DNA of 64,000 nt from Blastobasis lacticolella (Eukaryota > Arthropoda > Insecta > Lepidoptera > Blastobasidae), in contig LR990052.1 in the NCBI GenBank assembly GCA_905147135.1, positions 13,888,200 to 13,952,199 on the forward strand, in the 5' to 3' direction. A model generated the notes under the pieces. That model searched no databases. It had not been told where the DNA came from and was given only the letters and a program-made list of their open reading frames with translations. Shown in pieces: positions 24,701 to 36,700 of the stretch (the first letter of the stretch is position 1; every line of letters begins with the position of its first letter). Both the position numbers and the translations under genes were made by a program.

Positions 24701-27700
24701 ATGCAAAGGAAAAACTTCGAGATAGTTCATTCCACATCTTGCATGTGCGCGGTGAAAAGGCTCGCGAAGCCCTAACATTAGTTTGATGCTAGGCATCCAG
24801 ATGGTGTGGATCAAAACATAATTATCATTCAAAATAGCTACGATTCTATAATTCTTCTATCGCTCTTGTATCACATTTATTGCAAGAATAGAACAAGAAT
24901 ATAATGACGTGATAGAAACAATTTCTTGTAATATCACCAAAGGAAGACACAACAAGCTTATTGACGATAGCAACAAAAAGGAGATAATAGTATTTGTTTA
25001 GATAACAGTCTTTCCTAAAACTTACATCCATACTAAATAAGTAGTCACTTCTAAAAATAATAAGCTCGTTCGTCTGGAAATAATGTAACCGCAATCCGAA
25101 CGTAACTGAAGCGCACTTTGTTCTCAACAATAAAGTATCTGAAGTACGCGTTCCGACCACAAAAGCGCTCCACAAACATATTCTCCAACGTTTTACCCCA
25201 TGAATACCTGCTCACCTTTTTGTACGAGTGCCCACTTTATCCATCTTGTACGAATTTGCTCAATTCCATTCTTGGATTTCGTAAAAAAATTGGCTAATAA
25301 ATTTAAACAGCTTAAAGAAGTAATTGCTGAAAGATTTTAGCTGTCACTTAAATTATTCTTATAAAAAATAATTTAAGTACTGCTGTTCTATTATTAAATT
25401 AATCATATTCCTTATGTAGAGGTCGAACCTACGACCTTCAGACGACGAAGAAACGACCGGAATAACCAACTTAGCCATCGGGCCTGGCTACGAATGGCGG
25501 CCATTATGAGAAATGTGTAAGGGCATTTCTTGTCGGTTCCAAAAACATTCGATTATCTGTGGTGGATACCTCTCTCAAAGATCTCTTGAATATCTTTATA
25601 TATATAATTCTTCTGTGAGTGTGTATGTCACTGAACTTCTCTCAAACGACTGGACCGATTTTGATGAAATTTTTTGTGTGTGTTCAAGGGGATCTGGGAA
25701 TGGTTTAGATTCACAATTTTGTAAAAAAAGTTTGAAATTTTCAAATTAAAGACGTGTAGACAGGACAACGTCTGTCGGGTCCGCTAGTCTCTATATATGG
25801 CGGTAAAGTACCCTAAACGTATTATCGCAAACAGCCATATCGAACACCGCATCATCAGTGTGTCACTATTCGTTAGAGTCTCTTTCATATTAGTGAAGCT
25901 ATCTGCTATAATCTCTTCCCTGTGCAGGCGGATTAGAAAAGCTAGCCAGCATTTCCTTGTCGATGGACGTGCTCTCAACGAATCCGGTGGTTTTAAATTA
26001 TTTCGTTCTTCCGTTGAACGGCAGTGACTTCTATGTACGATTATATCAAGGGCGATTCTGGCGTGCACCTGACTCTTACGTGGTAGCTTCCAACTGAATT
26101 ATTAATTAGTCGTCTTTCACGACACGAGACACCCGCATAGCAAGCAAGAGGTTAGTGCTATGTTCTGCTGCGCTGGGCACGCATAAGCTGCATCCGCACT
26201 AACGTGAAAAAGGTGAAGTTCAACAGTGGACTTAGGTTATTGGTGATGATAACCATTACCGCTATCGCAGATGCGCCGGCTTTTGAGACATAAACGTCAA
26301 GATAATTTTATATCTCTTTTTTTTTATATACCACTAAGGTGGCAAACAAGCTTGCGGCCTGCCTGATGGTAAGCAGTCACCGCAGCCTATGGACGTTTGC
26401 ATTACCAGGGGCATCACCCACGCGTTGCCGACCCCGTAAAAACCTTTAAACCCCTTCCTTGAAGAACTCCATGTTGTACTCTCCAGGGAAAACCTCTCCA
26501 GGTAGTACATTCCACAACCTTAGTGTGCGTGGGAGAAAGTTCCTTTGGAACCGCACAGTTCGCGACCAATTTGGCTCCAAGGTGTGAGGATGAACTCCCT
26601 GTCGATGGCGAGCGGTGCGATGAAAGAATGTAGCTGTAGGCATCATGTCAAACAGTTCAGAACAAACACCGTTGTACAAGCGGTAGAACACACAAAGGGA
26701 GGCGAAATCCCTCCGCTGACTCAGCGGCTCAATACCACTTGTGTGCATAGTATCATCGACAATTCTCACAGCGCGCTTTTGAATCGAGTCACAAGGACCA
26801 AGCTGATATGCCGGTGCTCCCGCCCATAGATTAGAGCAATACTCCAGATGGGGTCTGACTTGAGCCTTGTAAAAGAGAAGCCGTTGCCCCGGCGTGAAGT
26901 ATTGCTTTGATCTGTTAAGCACACCCAGCTTTTTAGATGCAAGCTTGACCTTTTCTTCCAAATTACTGCGAAACTGGACGTTGCTGGAGATGTCGACACC
27001 TAGGATATGTATGCTCTTAAGAGTTGGTAAGCGGTGTATCCTGGTACTGAGGAGCTACAACAAATGGAGTTTTCTTGGCGGTGAACGCGCATACTTGTGT
27101 CTTAGTGGGGTTGAATTGGACTAGATTTAGTCGTCCCCAATCGGAGATTCTAGATAAAGTACTCTCGATTTTAGACACAAGTACTTCGCGACTTTCCTCC
27201 ACTATGGCACGAGGAATATTGGTACGACCCGTATAAAAGGCGTCTCCAGTACTGTCATCCGCATAGCAATGAATGCCGTCAATGGACAGCATATCATTGA
27301 TATGAAGGAGGAACAGAGTTGGAGACAGCACCGAGCCTTGCGGGACACCAGCATTAATGTCTAAGCTATTGGAGCAACAGCCGTCAACTACGGCTTTGAT
27401 GTATCTGCTAGACAAAAAGCTAGTTACCCACTTGCACAATCCCTCGGGAAGCCCGTATGATGGTAACTTCGATAGAAGACCTCTATGCCAGACCCGATCG
27501 AACGCCTTCGCCATATCGAGGCCAGCAGCCAGTGCCTCACCTTGACTCTCAACAGCTAAAGCCCAACGGTGTGTTAGATACACTAGAAGATCACCCGTTG
27601 AGCGACAATGTCGTAAACCATATTGACGGTCGCTCAAGAGATCGTGCTCTTCTAGGTAACCAAGGAGCTGTGCGTTTATTACTCGCTCCATCACCTTAGA

Positions 27701-30700
27701 GAGAAGGGTTATAGCGATAGGCCTGTAATTCGATGGGTCTGATCTGTCGCCCTTTTTGGGCACAGGGTGCACGTGGGCAGTCTTCCATGAAGACGGGACT
27801 ATTCCAGTAGAGTATGAAAGCGCAAAGAGGCGCGTTAGTACCGGACACAATTCGGGAGCACACACTTTAAGCACCACTGCCACTGACGGGTTGCGCCATT
27901 ACTTGGCGAAATACAAGGGGAAGAGTAGAAAAGGCAACCCTGGCAGAAGCCGGGATTAATCGGTAGAATGAGACGAGAATGATATTGAGGATATATCCTT
28001 TGAAGGTTCTAAGATAGATATCTTACCCTGAGGGTAAAGCCTATCCTAACGAAACGTCGGGAAAACAAATCGAAAAGGTGAGTCGCGTGTAAGTCCCGTC
28101 TAATATAATAATATGTAAAAATAACGCGAGTTCAATTTGAAACCAACATTACCCTGAGGGTGTTATCCCAGGCGGCGCTAGCGAACACGTTCGGCTGCTG
28201 GTCGTGGCACTTCAGCGCGCAGACCTGCCCGGTGTGCATCCGCTGCAGCTTCTTCGGGATGAACTGGAGACGTAGCTTGTGCACTTTATATGTGGTTTCC
28301 ATCTGTGGGTAAAATAGACTTTTGAGGGTGCGAGTACAAGAAAAATTCCACTTTATAGCGATAGTAGAGGTTCAGGAGACCCACCGGTCTGCCCGTGCAT
28401 AACCTGGCACAAAAAATGTTTTAGTGACCTAAACTTCGGCTTCTCTTAGTGATAGTAAGTACATACTTATCCTCTTGTGTGTGTTTTAGAAGAAGAAAAA
28501 ACGGGATGCCTCACATCCACTTGGCAGTTTCGATAGTCAGCCACATTTAAATCACTTTTCTTTCTGGTGGCTTAAATGTGTCTTACTAGCGAAACTGCCA
28601 AAAAGAATCTATCTACTCTACTATAGCTACAAATATTTTTTTTTTGTTCTAGGTGATGTAGGATAAACTGGGCCCTCATAAACCAAATTTGTTGAGATCC
28701 GATGGAAATACCACTAAGTACTATACTAATAACTAAATTATCATTACAAAACATCCTGTTCTAGTAATTAATTTCTATAAAATTGTACCCAGGTATCCCA
28801 GCAAACCTTTCTGATCCTCTCACATTATATAACTTTCAACTTACGAATCAAAGTTAGAAGCTTTTCTATCCCACAATAGATAAAGTTTGACCAGAGCTAA
28901 TATTTAACATCCACTGTCAACAACTTGGATCTACAGCGTGCCCCCTTTACGGATGTACCAAATTGGTGTACCGTGGCCGCGGGCTAGAACTGAAGTGCTA
29001 TTATCTAAGTTTAAGAGAATCGATTCGTTTTCGTCTCGTGCAAAGAATAAATGAATGAATAACACTTGGCATTTGGAACGTGACCGAAATCAGAACTGAC
29101 GCCGCCATATTATAAAGAGTATCTTTTTTTGTTTGTTTTTTTAAGTTATGACAAGACAGGCATTTGACCGCTATATCTCATGTTGGTAAGTGACGATGCG
29201 GCTGAAGATGAAGCATGCCCGTCTTGGCATGACTTTTGACAGACAGTTGATGATGATATTGCACACCCACGCTCGCATCGAACTTCAGCACTGCAACGAG
29301 CTCGCCACTCGTTAGGTGTGCCTCCTAATACCTTTGGCGAGGCAAGGTTGACGAAGGTCTTCCGCTGGGGATTCGGAGAGGTTGCGTGACGGTATTTACA
29401 TAATTTCTTATTTATTTCGGGATCAAAATATCCAAGTATAGTTGGGAATTTCCAATGGGAATAGTGTATACAAGCGAAATATTTTTAATTTTTAATCAGC
29501 AGTTTCGCAGAATAACTCGGTGATAGGTAGGAGTTATATGATAGCACCGCGTTAACTATTTCATGTTTATGTTAACTATGTTAAAAAAAAATTGTTGAGT
29601 TCCGGCACATAATTTTATAGGCACTTAGGTAGGTTTTATAGGTTCCGGTATGTATGTTTATTTGAAACCAACATCTTTGTAGCGGATAACAATCAGCGCT
29701 TCCCATCAGATGTCATACGAAAACAAAACCTTATAGCAACGAAACCGTTGCCACAAGGCAACGAAAACGAAAACCGAAAACGATTGTCATAGAAATACAC
29801 AGTCGCGCCACTGAACACAATCAGGGAGGGTTGACACAACAAATTCAACCGAGCCCGAATCCTTGACCAGCGACCCAGTTTCCCTTGCACTCGAGTGCCG
29901 AACCTTCGAGAAAACTGAGTCCTCGTAAAAGCAAAGAACAATTTATTACCCCACGCAATAAACCGGGATTAGGTTGTAAGGTTGTAATGTTTACGCAAGA
30001 TTACGTTTTACTTTGCACGGGGGCGGAAATGGTGGTGGGTGCTTATCAAAAATTGGGTCGGTGTTTAGTCCTTCAATGTTTTGCGGTACAAAATGGCGCC
30101 TTCGGGTGGTTTATAAATTCAATTAGAATTGAGTGTTTGTTTTTTCAATCCGTGATAATCGGTTATCAGGAATAAGAATTAATATAAAAGGATATCATAA
30201 TTTTTGGACCAAAACGCTGAAAGTGCTGGCCAGAAAAAAATATTGTCATATTCAGATAGAGTTACAAATCCGATTTTTTTTACTATGGCGTTAAACCTAT
30301 ACGCCCACAACTCTATGTAGCCTATAACCTTACAAGGGTTGTAATATTTACGCAAGAATACGTTTTACTTTGCACGGGGGCGGGTGCTGGGTGCTTATCA
30401 AAAATTGGGTCGGTGTTTAGATTCTGTACGTTAGTCCTTCAACATTTTGCGCTTCAAATGGCGCCTTCGGGTGGTTTATAAATTCAATTAGAATTGAGTG
30501 TTTGTTTTTTCGATCCGTGATAATGGGTTATTAAGAAAAGGATTTTCATAAAATTATATCATTCATTTTTTATTAAAATGCTGAAAGTGCCGGCTAAAAA
30601 AAAATATTGTAATATTCAGGTATACAATTCCTAAACATTTTTACTATGGCGCCAAACCTGTACACCCACCACCAACTCCGTGTACCACTGGGCGTACCAC

Positions 30701-33700
30701 AGCACAAAATATCGTTATTCTTATGGCCTATAACCTTACAAAGGTTGTAATGTTTACGCAAGATTACGTTTTTCTTTGCACGGGGCGGAGATGGTGCTGT
30801 TGTATACGGTAGTCCACCAACGTTATTGCGCTTCAAATCGCGCCTTTCGGTGGTTTATAAATTAAATTAGAATTTGATGTTTGTTTATTGCTCCGTGATA
30901 ATGGGTTATCAGGAAAAATAATTTCTATAAAAGAATGTCATTCATTTTTGATTAAAATGCTGAAAGTGCCGGCTAGAAAAAAATATATTATTATTATATA
31001 CTTTATTGCACACGAAACAAGTTAAAAACAATTATTACAAGAGGTTATTTACAAAGGTGGGCTTAAATAAATATTGTTAAATATTGTTATTCTTGTAGCC
31101 CAACACCCGAACCATTGGGCGTACAGATTCGACATCATAGAAAAAAATGTTGAAAACTATGTGCTCTATCTGAAAATTAATTTTTTTTCTTCTGGCTGAC
31201 ACCTAAAGTTTTTTTCAAATGTTCGAATCGTGAATTTAGTCTTTACAAACTTTCCCTTTCCAGATGGTTTTACGACAAAAAAACGGTACGAGCAAAAAAT
31301 ACCCGTGTACAACCTAATTTGAATAACATAAGCAAAATCTATCGACATTAATATATTGTATTACTTAGTGTGAAAATGTATAGGATAAATAGGTATAAGA
31401 AAGTAACTTTATATCCACTAAGAAAGTTTAATAAAAATAAATAACCTAGTAAAATATACGAACCAATCCTCTTAAATAAAACGGACGGTTTTATGCATAT
31501 TCAGCCACAAATTAGGTACGTAGCAATGGCAAATGGTTGCAATAACAATAAATTTTAACACCTGTCTACTACCATACTATAAAGACTTGCCCGCAAAATA
31601 TATTATACCCTGGAAACCTCTTTGCCTTATAAAACATTCAATGACAATAAATTCTTGGCAATGTCCAGAGCAATATTTGCATCGAGTTTAATTTGGGCAC
31701 TAAACTAACGTGACATTTTATTGTTAAAGCATACTTAGGTATATTCTATATTTTAGGATGCACCACTAATGTGGTGGAAATTCAATTTGAATTCAAAGTT
31801 GATGAAGTAGTTGATATTTCTCTGGTTGGTAGAGGTCGCTTATGTCTATAAAACATTAGTTGCTTAACAATTGCTATATGCACACTAAGGTTGTGGAATG
31901 AACTACGTGTGTGGAGATGTTTTCCCTGGAGAATACGGCAAGGAGTTCTTTAAAAAGAGGTGAAAAAGTTTTAACGGGGTCGGCAACGTGTGGGTGATGT
32001 CCCTGGTATTGCAACCGCCCAGAGGCTGCGGTGACCGCTTGCCATCAGGCAGGCCGTAAGCTTGTTTGCCACCTTAGTGGTATGTTTTGTTTAGATAATT
32101 ACAAATATACTAAGGGAACCTTTTTCTTTGGTAAGCGTGGAACTGGATGGAATCATCACATCTTTGTTTCCATTCCCTGAAGGGTAAGTATACTAACTAT
32201 AATTACTGTAAGTAGGTAGTGTATAGTAGTACTACTAACCTCCTGAGTTTCCATATCGAAAACCCTAATTGACGTGTCGTTGTAGCCAACTACCATTCTC
32301 GATTGGTCAGCTGTTATCCCCAAGCATAGAGCTGGCAATCTTTCTGTCAATAATAAAATTAATAGTTCAGTTAATGAATGATCTACAGGGGTTATAAATT
32401 GCGTGAGAGGTATTAATAAAAAAAAACAATCCGTGTCCGAGCCTAATATACTCGGAGAGATTAATGCTGCTCGACTTCGCTGGCTCAGACACATTGAGAG
32501 AATGGGAGAGGATTGTGCAACCAAACGAGCATACCTGAGCCGAATAGCCGGCAAGGAGCCGATTGGACGGCCCAGGTATCGATGGATAATCGAAGTCCGG
32601 AAAGACCTGCGCCAACTCCAGATAACGAACTGGGGACAGGTGGCGCAGGATTGGGACCAATGGCGAGTTCTTGTGTCGGAGGCCAAGATCCTCTTCGGGT
32701 CGCTGAGCCAGCGAAGTAGTATATCTTGGCGTTAATGCCCCGGTTGTGCTCTCGCGCACGAGGGTCCGGGGTCTGCCTTGACCCTGATCCAGTATTTGGC
32801 AGATCAGGTAATTACTGTGGAGCTACTGCCATCTGACTTCCGTTGCCCTGCAACCAGGGGAACCTGACCAGTTGGATCATGTTTAATATTGGGACGTCTG
32901 AATGTGTAGGTTTTATCACGATGTTTTCCTTCACCGTAAGAGCATCGGTTAGTGTTCAACTAACGTACAAAACTCAGAAAAGAGTTATTGGTAAAGGGCG
33001 GCAGTGGGATTCGAATCTAGAACCTCTCGCTTGCGAGTCGGATACCTTTACCACTATGCAACCGATGCTCCTTGGAAGAAGAAGTACGCTAAAATATAAT
33101 GATACTTACGCAAAAAGATTAATTACTATCTCTTTGTCCTTACGTAAATAGTTCAGGGTGCTTAGAGAATGAGCATAGTATAAAAGGGACTAAAAGGGTA
33201 CTGAATAGATAGTTCATCATCATCATCACAGCCCATAACAGTCCACTGCAGGACTTTAGGCCTCTCCTACGAAAACGGAGAATATTGCCATAATCTCCAA
33301 GCTTGGCAGGCGGGATGGAGATCGCAGTGTTTTAATATAACAATAGAAAAAGCCGCTGACTATTTTCCAGCCTACGGAGACTCTAGATATTTAGTCTCGA
33401 AAACATGAGTCGCCTTGTACGACACCCACGGTGCTATTCTACTCTGCCGGACACCACACGGCCTTCTGCCTACTACTATACTACTACTAGGGTGAGGAAT
33501 GAGCATAGCATACTTAAAAGGAATCGGGAGAGTGTTGTTGATGCTAAATATATACTTACGTGAAATAAATGGTGTGGAGTAACATGATACTCCAGGCGTC
33601 GAGTAATATTGCGTGGTCAGACAGTCCAGCGCCGGATCAGCTATGATACAGAACTGTTTAGTATCTTGCCTGACTGCAGTGTCAATCTGAATACCAAAAA

Positions 33701-36700
33701 ATTACAATTTACTGTAGAGAAAGCTTGAGGAGGATAACGTCCTCCTCTTTTTCATTTGAATGCTTGATAAAACATTCAATAGGCACGTTGACTTCATTTT
33801 AGGATATGGCGAGATATTAGTATTATCACGGCCATTTAAACCTAAGTCATCGCAAGGCTGTTGGAAAGAAGAAATATTCTACTAATGTCGCCAATCAAGA
33901 CTGAGAATTGACTTAGACATACAAGTAAAAAAACGTTGCTGTTATTTATCTGCGAGACGGAGATGCTTCACGGTTCACGGCACAATATCACACTTCAATA
34001 ATCCGTGGACTGTCCAGTGTTGAACTCGAGCCTCTGGTCCGTGGGAATACCTTATCAGTCCTATTTCATTATCAGTGGCCAGAGATGTACATAGAAGTAT
34101 AAATCGATATTTTCCCTATTTCCAGCCATTCAAACGTGATAGAGCACCTATGCACCGTATTTTATGGTTCATCCCTTCATCGAAGCCACTCAAGGGAGTA
34201 TTCGACGTGGTTGTGTCGACTATATTTAATATCAGTTGTGATGGCAGTATTTTTATAAATGCGTACATTTGTAAGGGATGTTTGTATATTTTACGCCAAA
34301 AGTACTAAAGATATTTTGTTAAAATTTGGCAGTATTGTAGCATATATCACAGAATAACAAGGAGGCTATAATTTATACCTAAATTCAGTAGTTTCCCAGG
34401 GAACGGGTCTGTTACGTAAAGACCGAATTTTAAGCAGACGAAGTCGCGGGCAAGAGCTATTCGGACTATAAATTACATGAAAAGACTTCTTTCAATCGAT
34501 AGCTGGTTGCTGGACAGAAAACCCTGCTACTTATATATGGCGAAACTAGCTGGTTTGCCTCTGGTTTGCGTTTTGTATGGCAGTAGTACATAAAAAGTGC
34601 TACGAAAGCGCTGTATTTCGTAGGCGACTACGCCCTGTAGCGCGCAACTGTGAGTTTACTTCGTTGAGTACCAGCCACATTTAATGTCAATAATATAGGC
34701 AACGTACTTTGAATTCAAAGAAGAAAAATTTCGCTGATACTAAGTTTTAATTAGTCGCAGAACATCTACTGCTGATAGAACAAGAGCTTTATTCCGCATT
34801 TCCGCCCGCCTGCGTCCATCGGTTTCTTTTTAGTTCCAGAAGTGCTTTTTTCAAGGCATTTTACTTACACTCCATTGTTATCCAATCCGTACAGCTTCTA
34901 TGAACTGTAATAGATACGATTCTAAGCACTGATATCGTGTGTACTCATCGGGTAGTAGTTAGTATTTACCCAGATAAATGATACCTTTGCACGTCAAAGC
35001 TTCTCACTTGCAGATCAAGGGGTGAGGCGTTTCATTCTACTCCTTGTAGAATCTACAGTCCCTCGTTCTGCTGTTCTTCAAGTAAAACATGTGCAGTGAG
35101 CAGTCGGTGCCCTAACTAGGATACGCTACTTATTCCTACAAAGTAGTATGGGTCGCTTACGATTATCCGTGTTGTATTTATGTTTGTACCTACTTTGCTT
35201 TAGTTGAGCGTTGAAGTACCTTAATATGTAAACGCTTATGGATTTTTGACTATGTCTATATTCTCCTGCTACGCTACTCTGCGCCGTCTGACCACCAGTT
35301 CTGCGAACATCCGACTGTCAGTGTTGCAATTGTGAACTAATTACTTGCACTAGTGAATTCATACATTTGGTATCTCGATCCTGTAAACTGCGCCATCAGT
35401 GCAGGAGGCGTAGCACACTCGCTCCTCAGTCCGGCTGTACTCCAGGGCATACACGGGTCTTGGTGGGAACTGGATGTTTCGTAGTGTCGTGAGAACATAT
35501 CCAGTGCTGCCATGGCGCATCTGCAAAGAGGTAATAAATAATAAATAAATATTCGTGGACAAATTCACACAGCGCCATCTAGCCCCAAACTAAGCAAAGC
35601 TTGTGCTATGGGTGCTAGATAACTGATATACTACTTAAATACTTTTTTAAATACATACTTATTATACATAGAACACCCAGACCCGTAACAGAAATTAAAT
35701 TTCATCATTTCAATTTCTGCCCGGCCGGGAATCGAACCCGGGACCTCTTGCGTGGCAGACCGGCATGTGGCATGTTGACCATTGAACCACTCAGGTCGTC
35801 AAAGGTCTTATGATAAGGTATGTATGTATTAGCCTTAAAATGCTGGCGGCCTGTAAATGGACGTCACCACACTCCCACCCATGCTATCATACCTCAAGGA
35901 CCTATTGAAGTAATAACCAACGCCCTTTCAAATATTCAATTAACTGTCGTTATCGTAATCGTTGCATATAAAAACCATAGAACAAAATACACGCGACGAG
36001 ATGACGAGACAGCACGTTAAACACGTATACAGAGACCTTAAGTAGTAGAGCTACTTGGAATACACAAAAATATAGGTTTGTAAAGATTTTAGAAGAAAAA
36101 TTGACAAAATATTAAATACAACGCAGACGAAAATCCTCTGCAGGTTTACAGCTAGGAGTCTTCCAGTAGAGACCCACCCAGACTGCTTGAACAGTCTCAG
36201 TAAGATATAGCCCCCGTGAAGATATAGGTACATACAATTATAATTTACGAAAATTTCGAAGATATCATTGAGCAGCCATATCGACTATGAAAATATCACC
36301 GCAATGTATCCGTCGATTTTTCGAACTGGGGCCAAGAAACATGTACCTAAGAAATAACAAATATTTTATTTTTCCCAATAATTGGTTAGCCGATTTACTA
36401 ATACCACACAGAAAAAAATACTACGCTAGCTATGTACCTTAGCTGGCTAATGATTTGGCTGGCCATTGAATTAATGGATAGGATACCTAGGTATCCCTGT
36501 GGTATTCTAGTTAAGTACAAACGAGCAAGATCAATGAGCCTCGACTTCATTACATTACTAACGAGTACCTACTATATTAAATTACATTCAGCAACCACAG
36601 AATAGAAATACCTGAATCAATCCAGTAGAATGACCAACTATGATGTAAAGACCGTTCGGAGAATACATGACAGCAGTAATATAGCCACATGCAGTATTGA

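Noticed and set aside
25410..25495. Solitary tRNA gene on the minus strand
   Set aside because: The acceptor stem does not pair and the anticodon arm is poor, so a SINE relic is more likely.
29981..31130. CRISPR-like array
   Set aside because: The units are hundreds of bases long with no short direct repeats and unique spacers, and the genome is eukaryotic.
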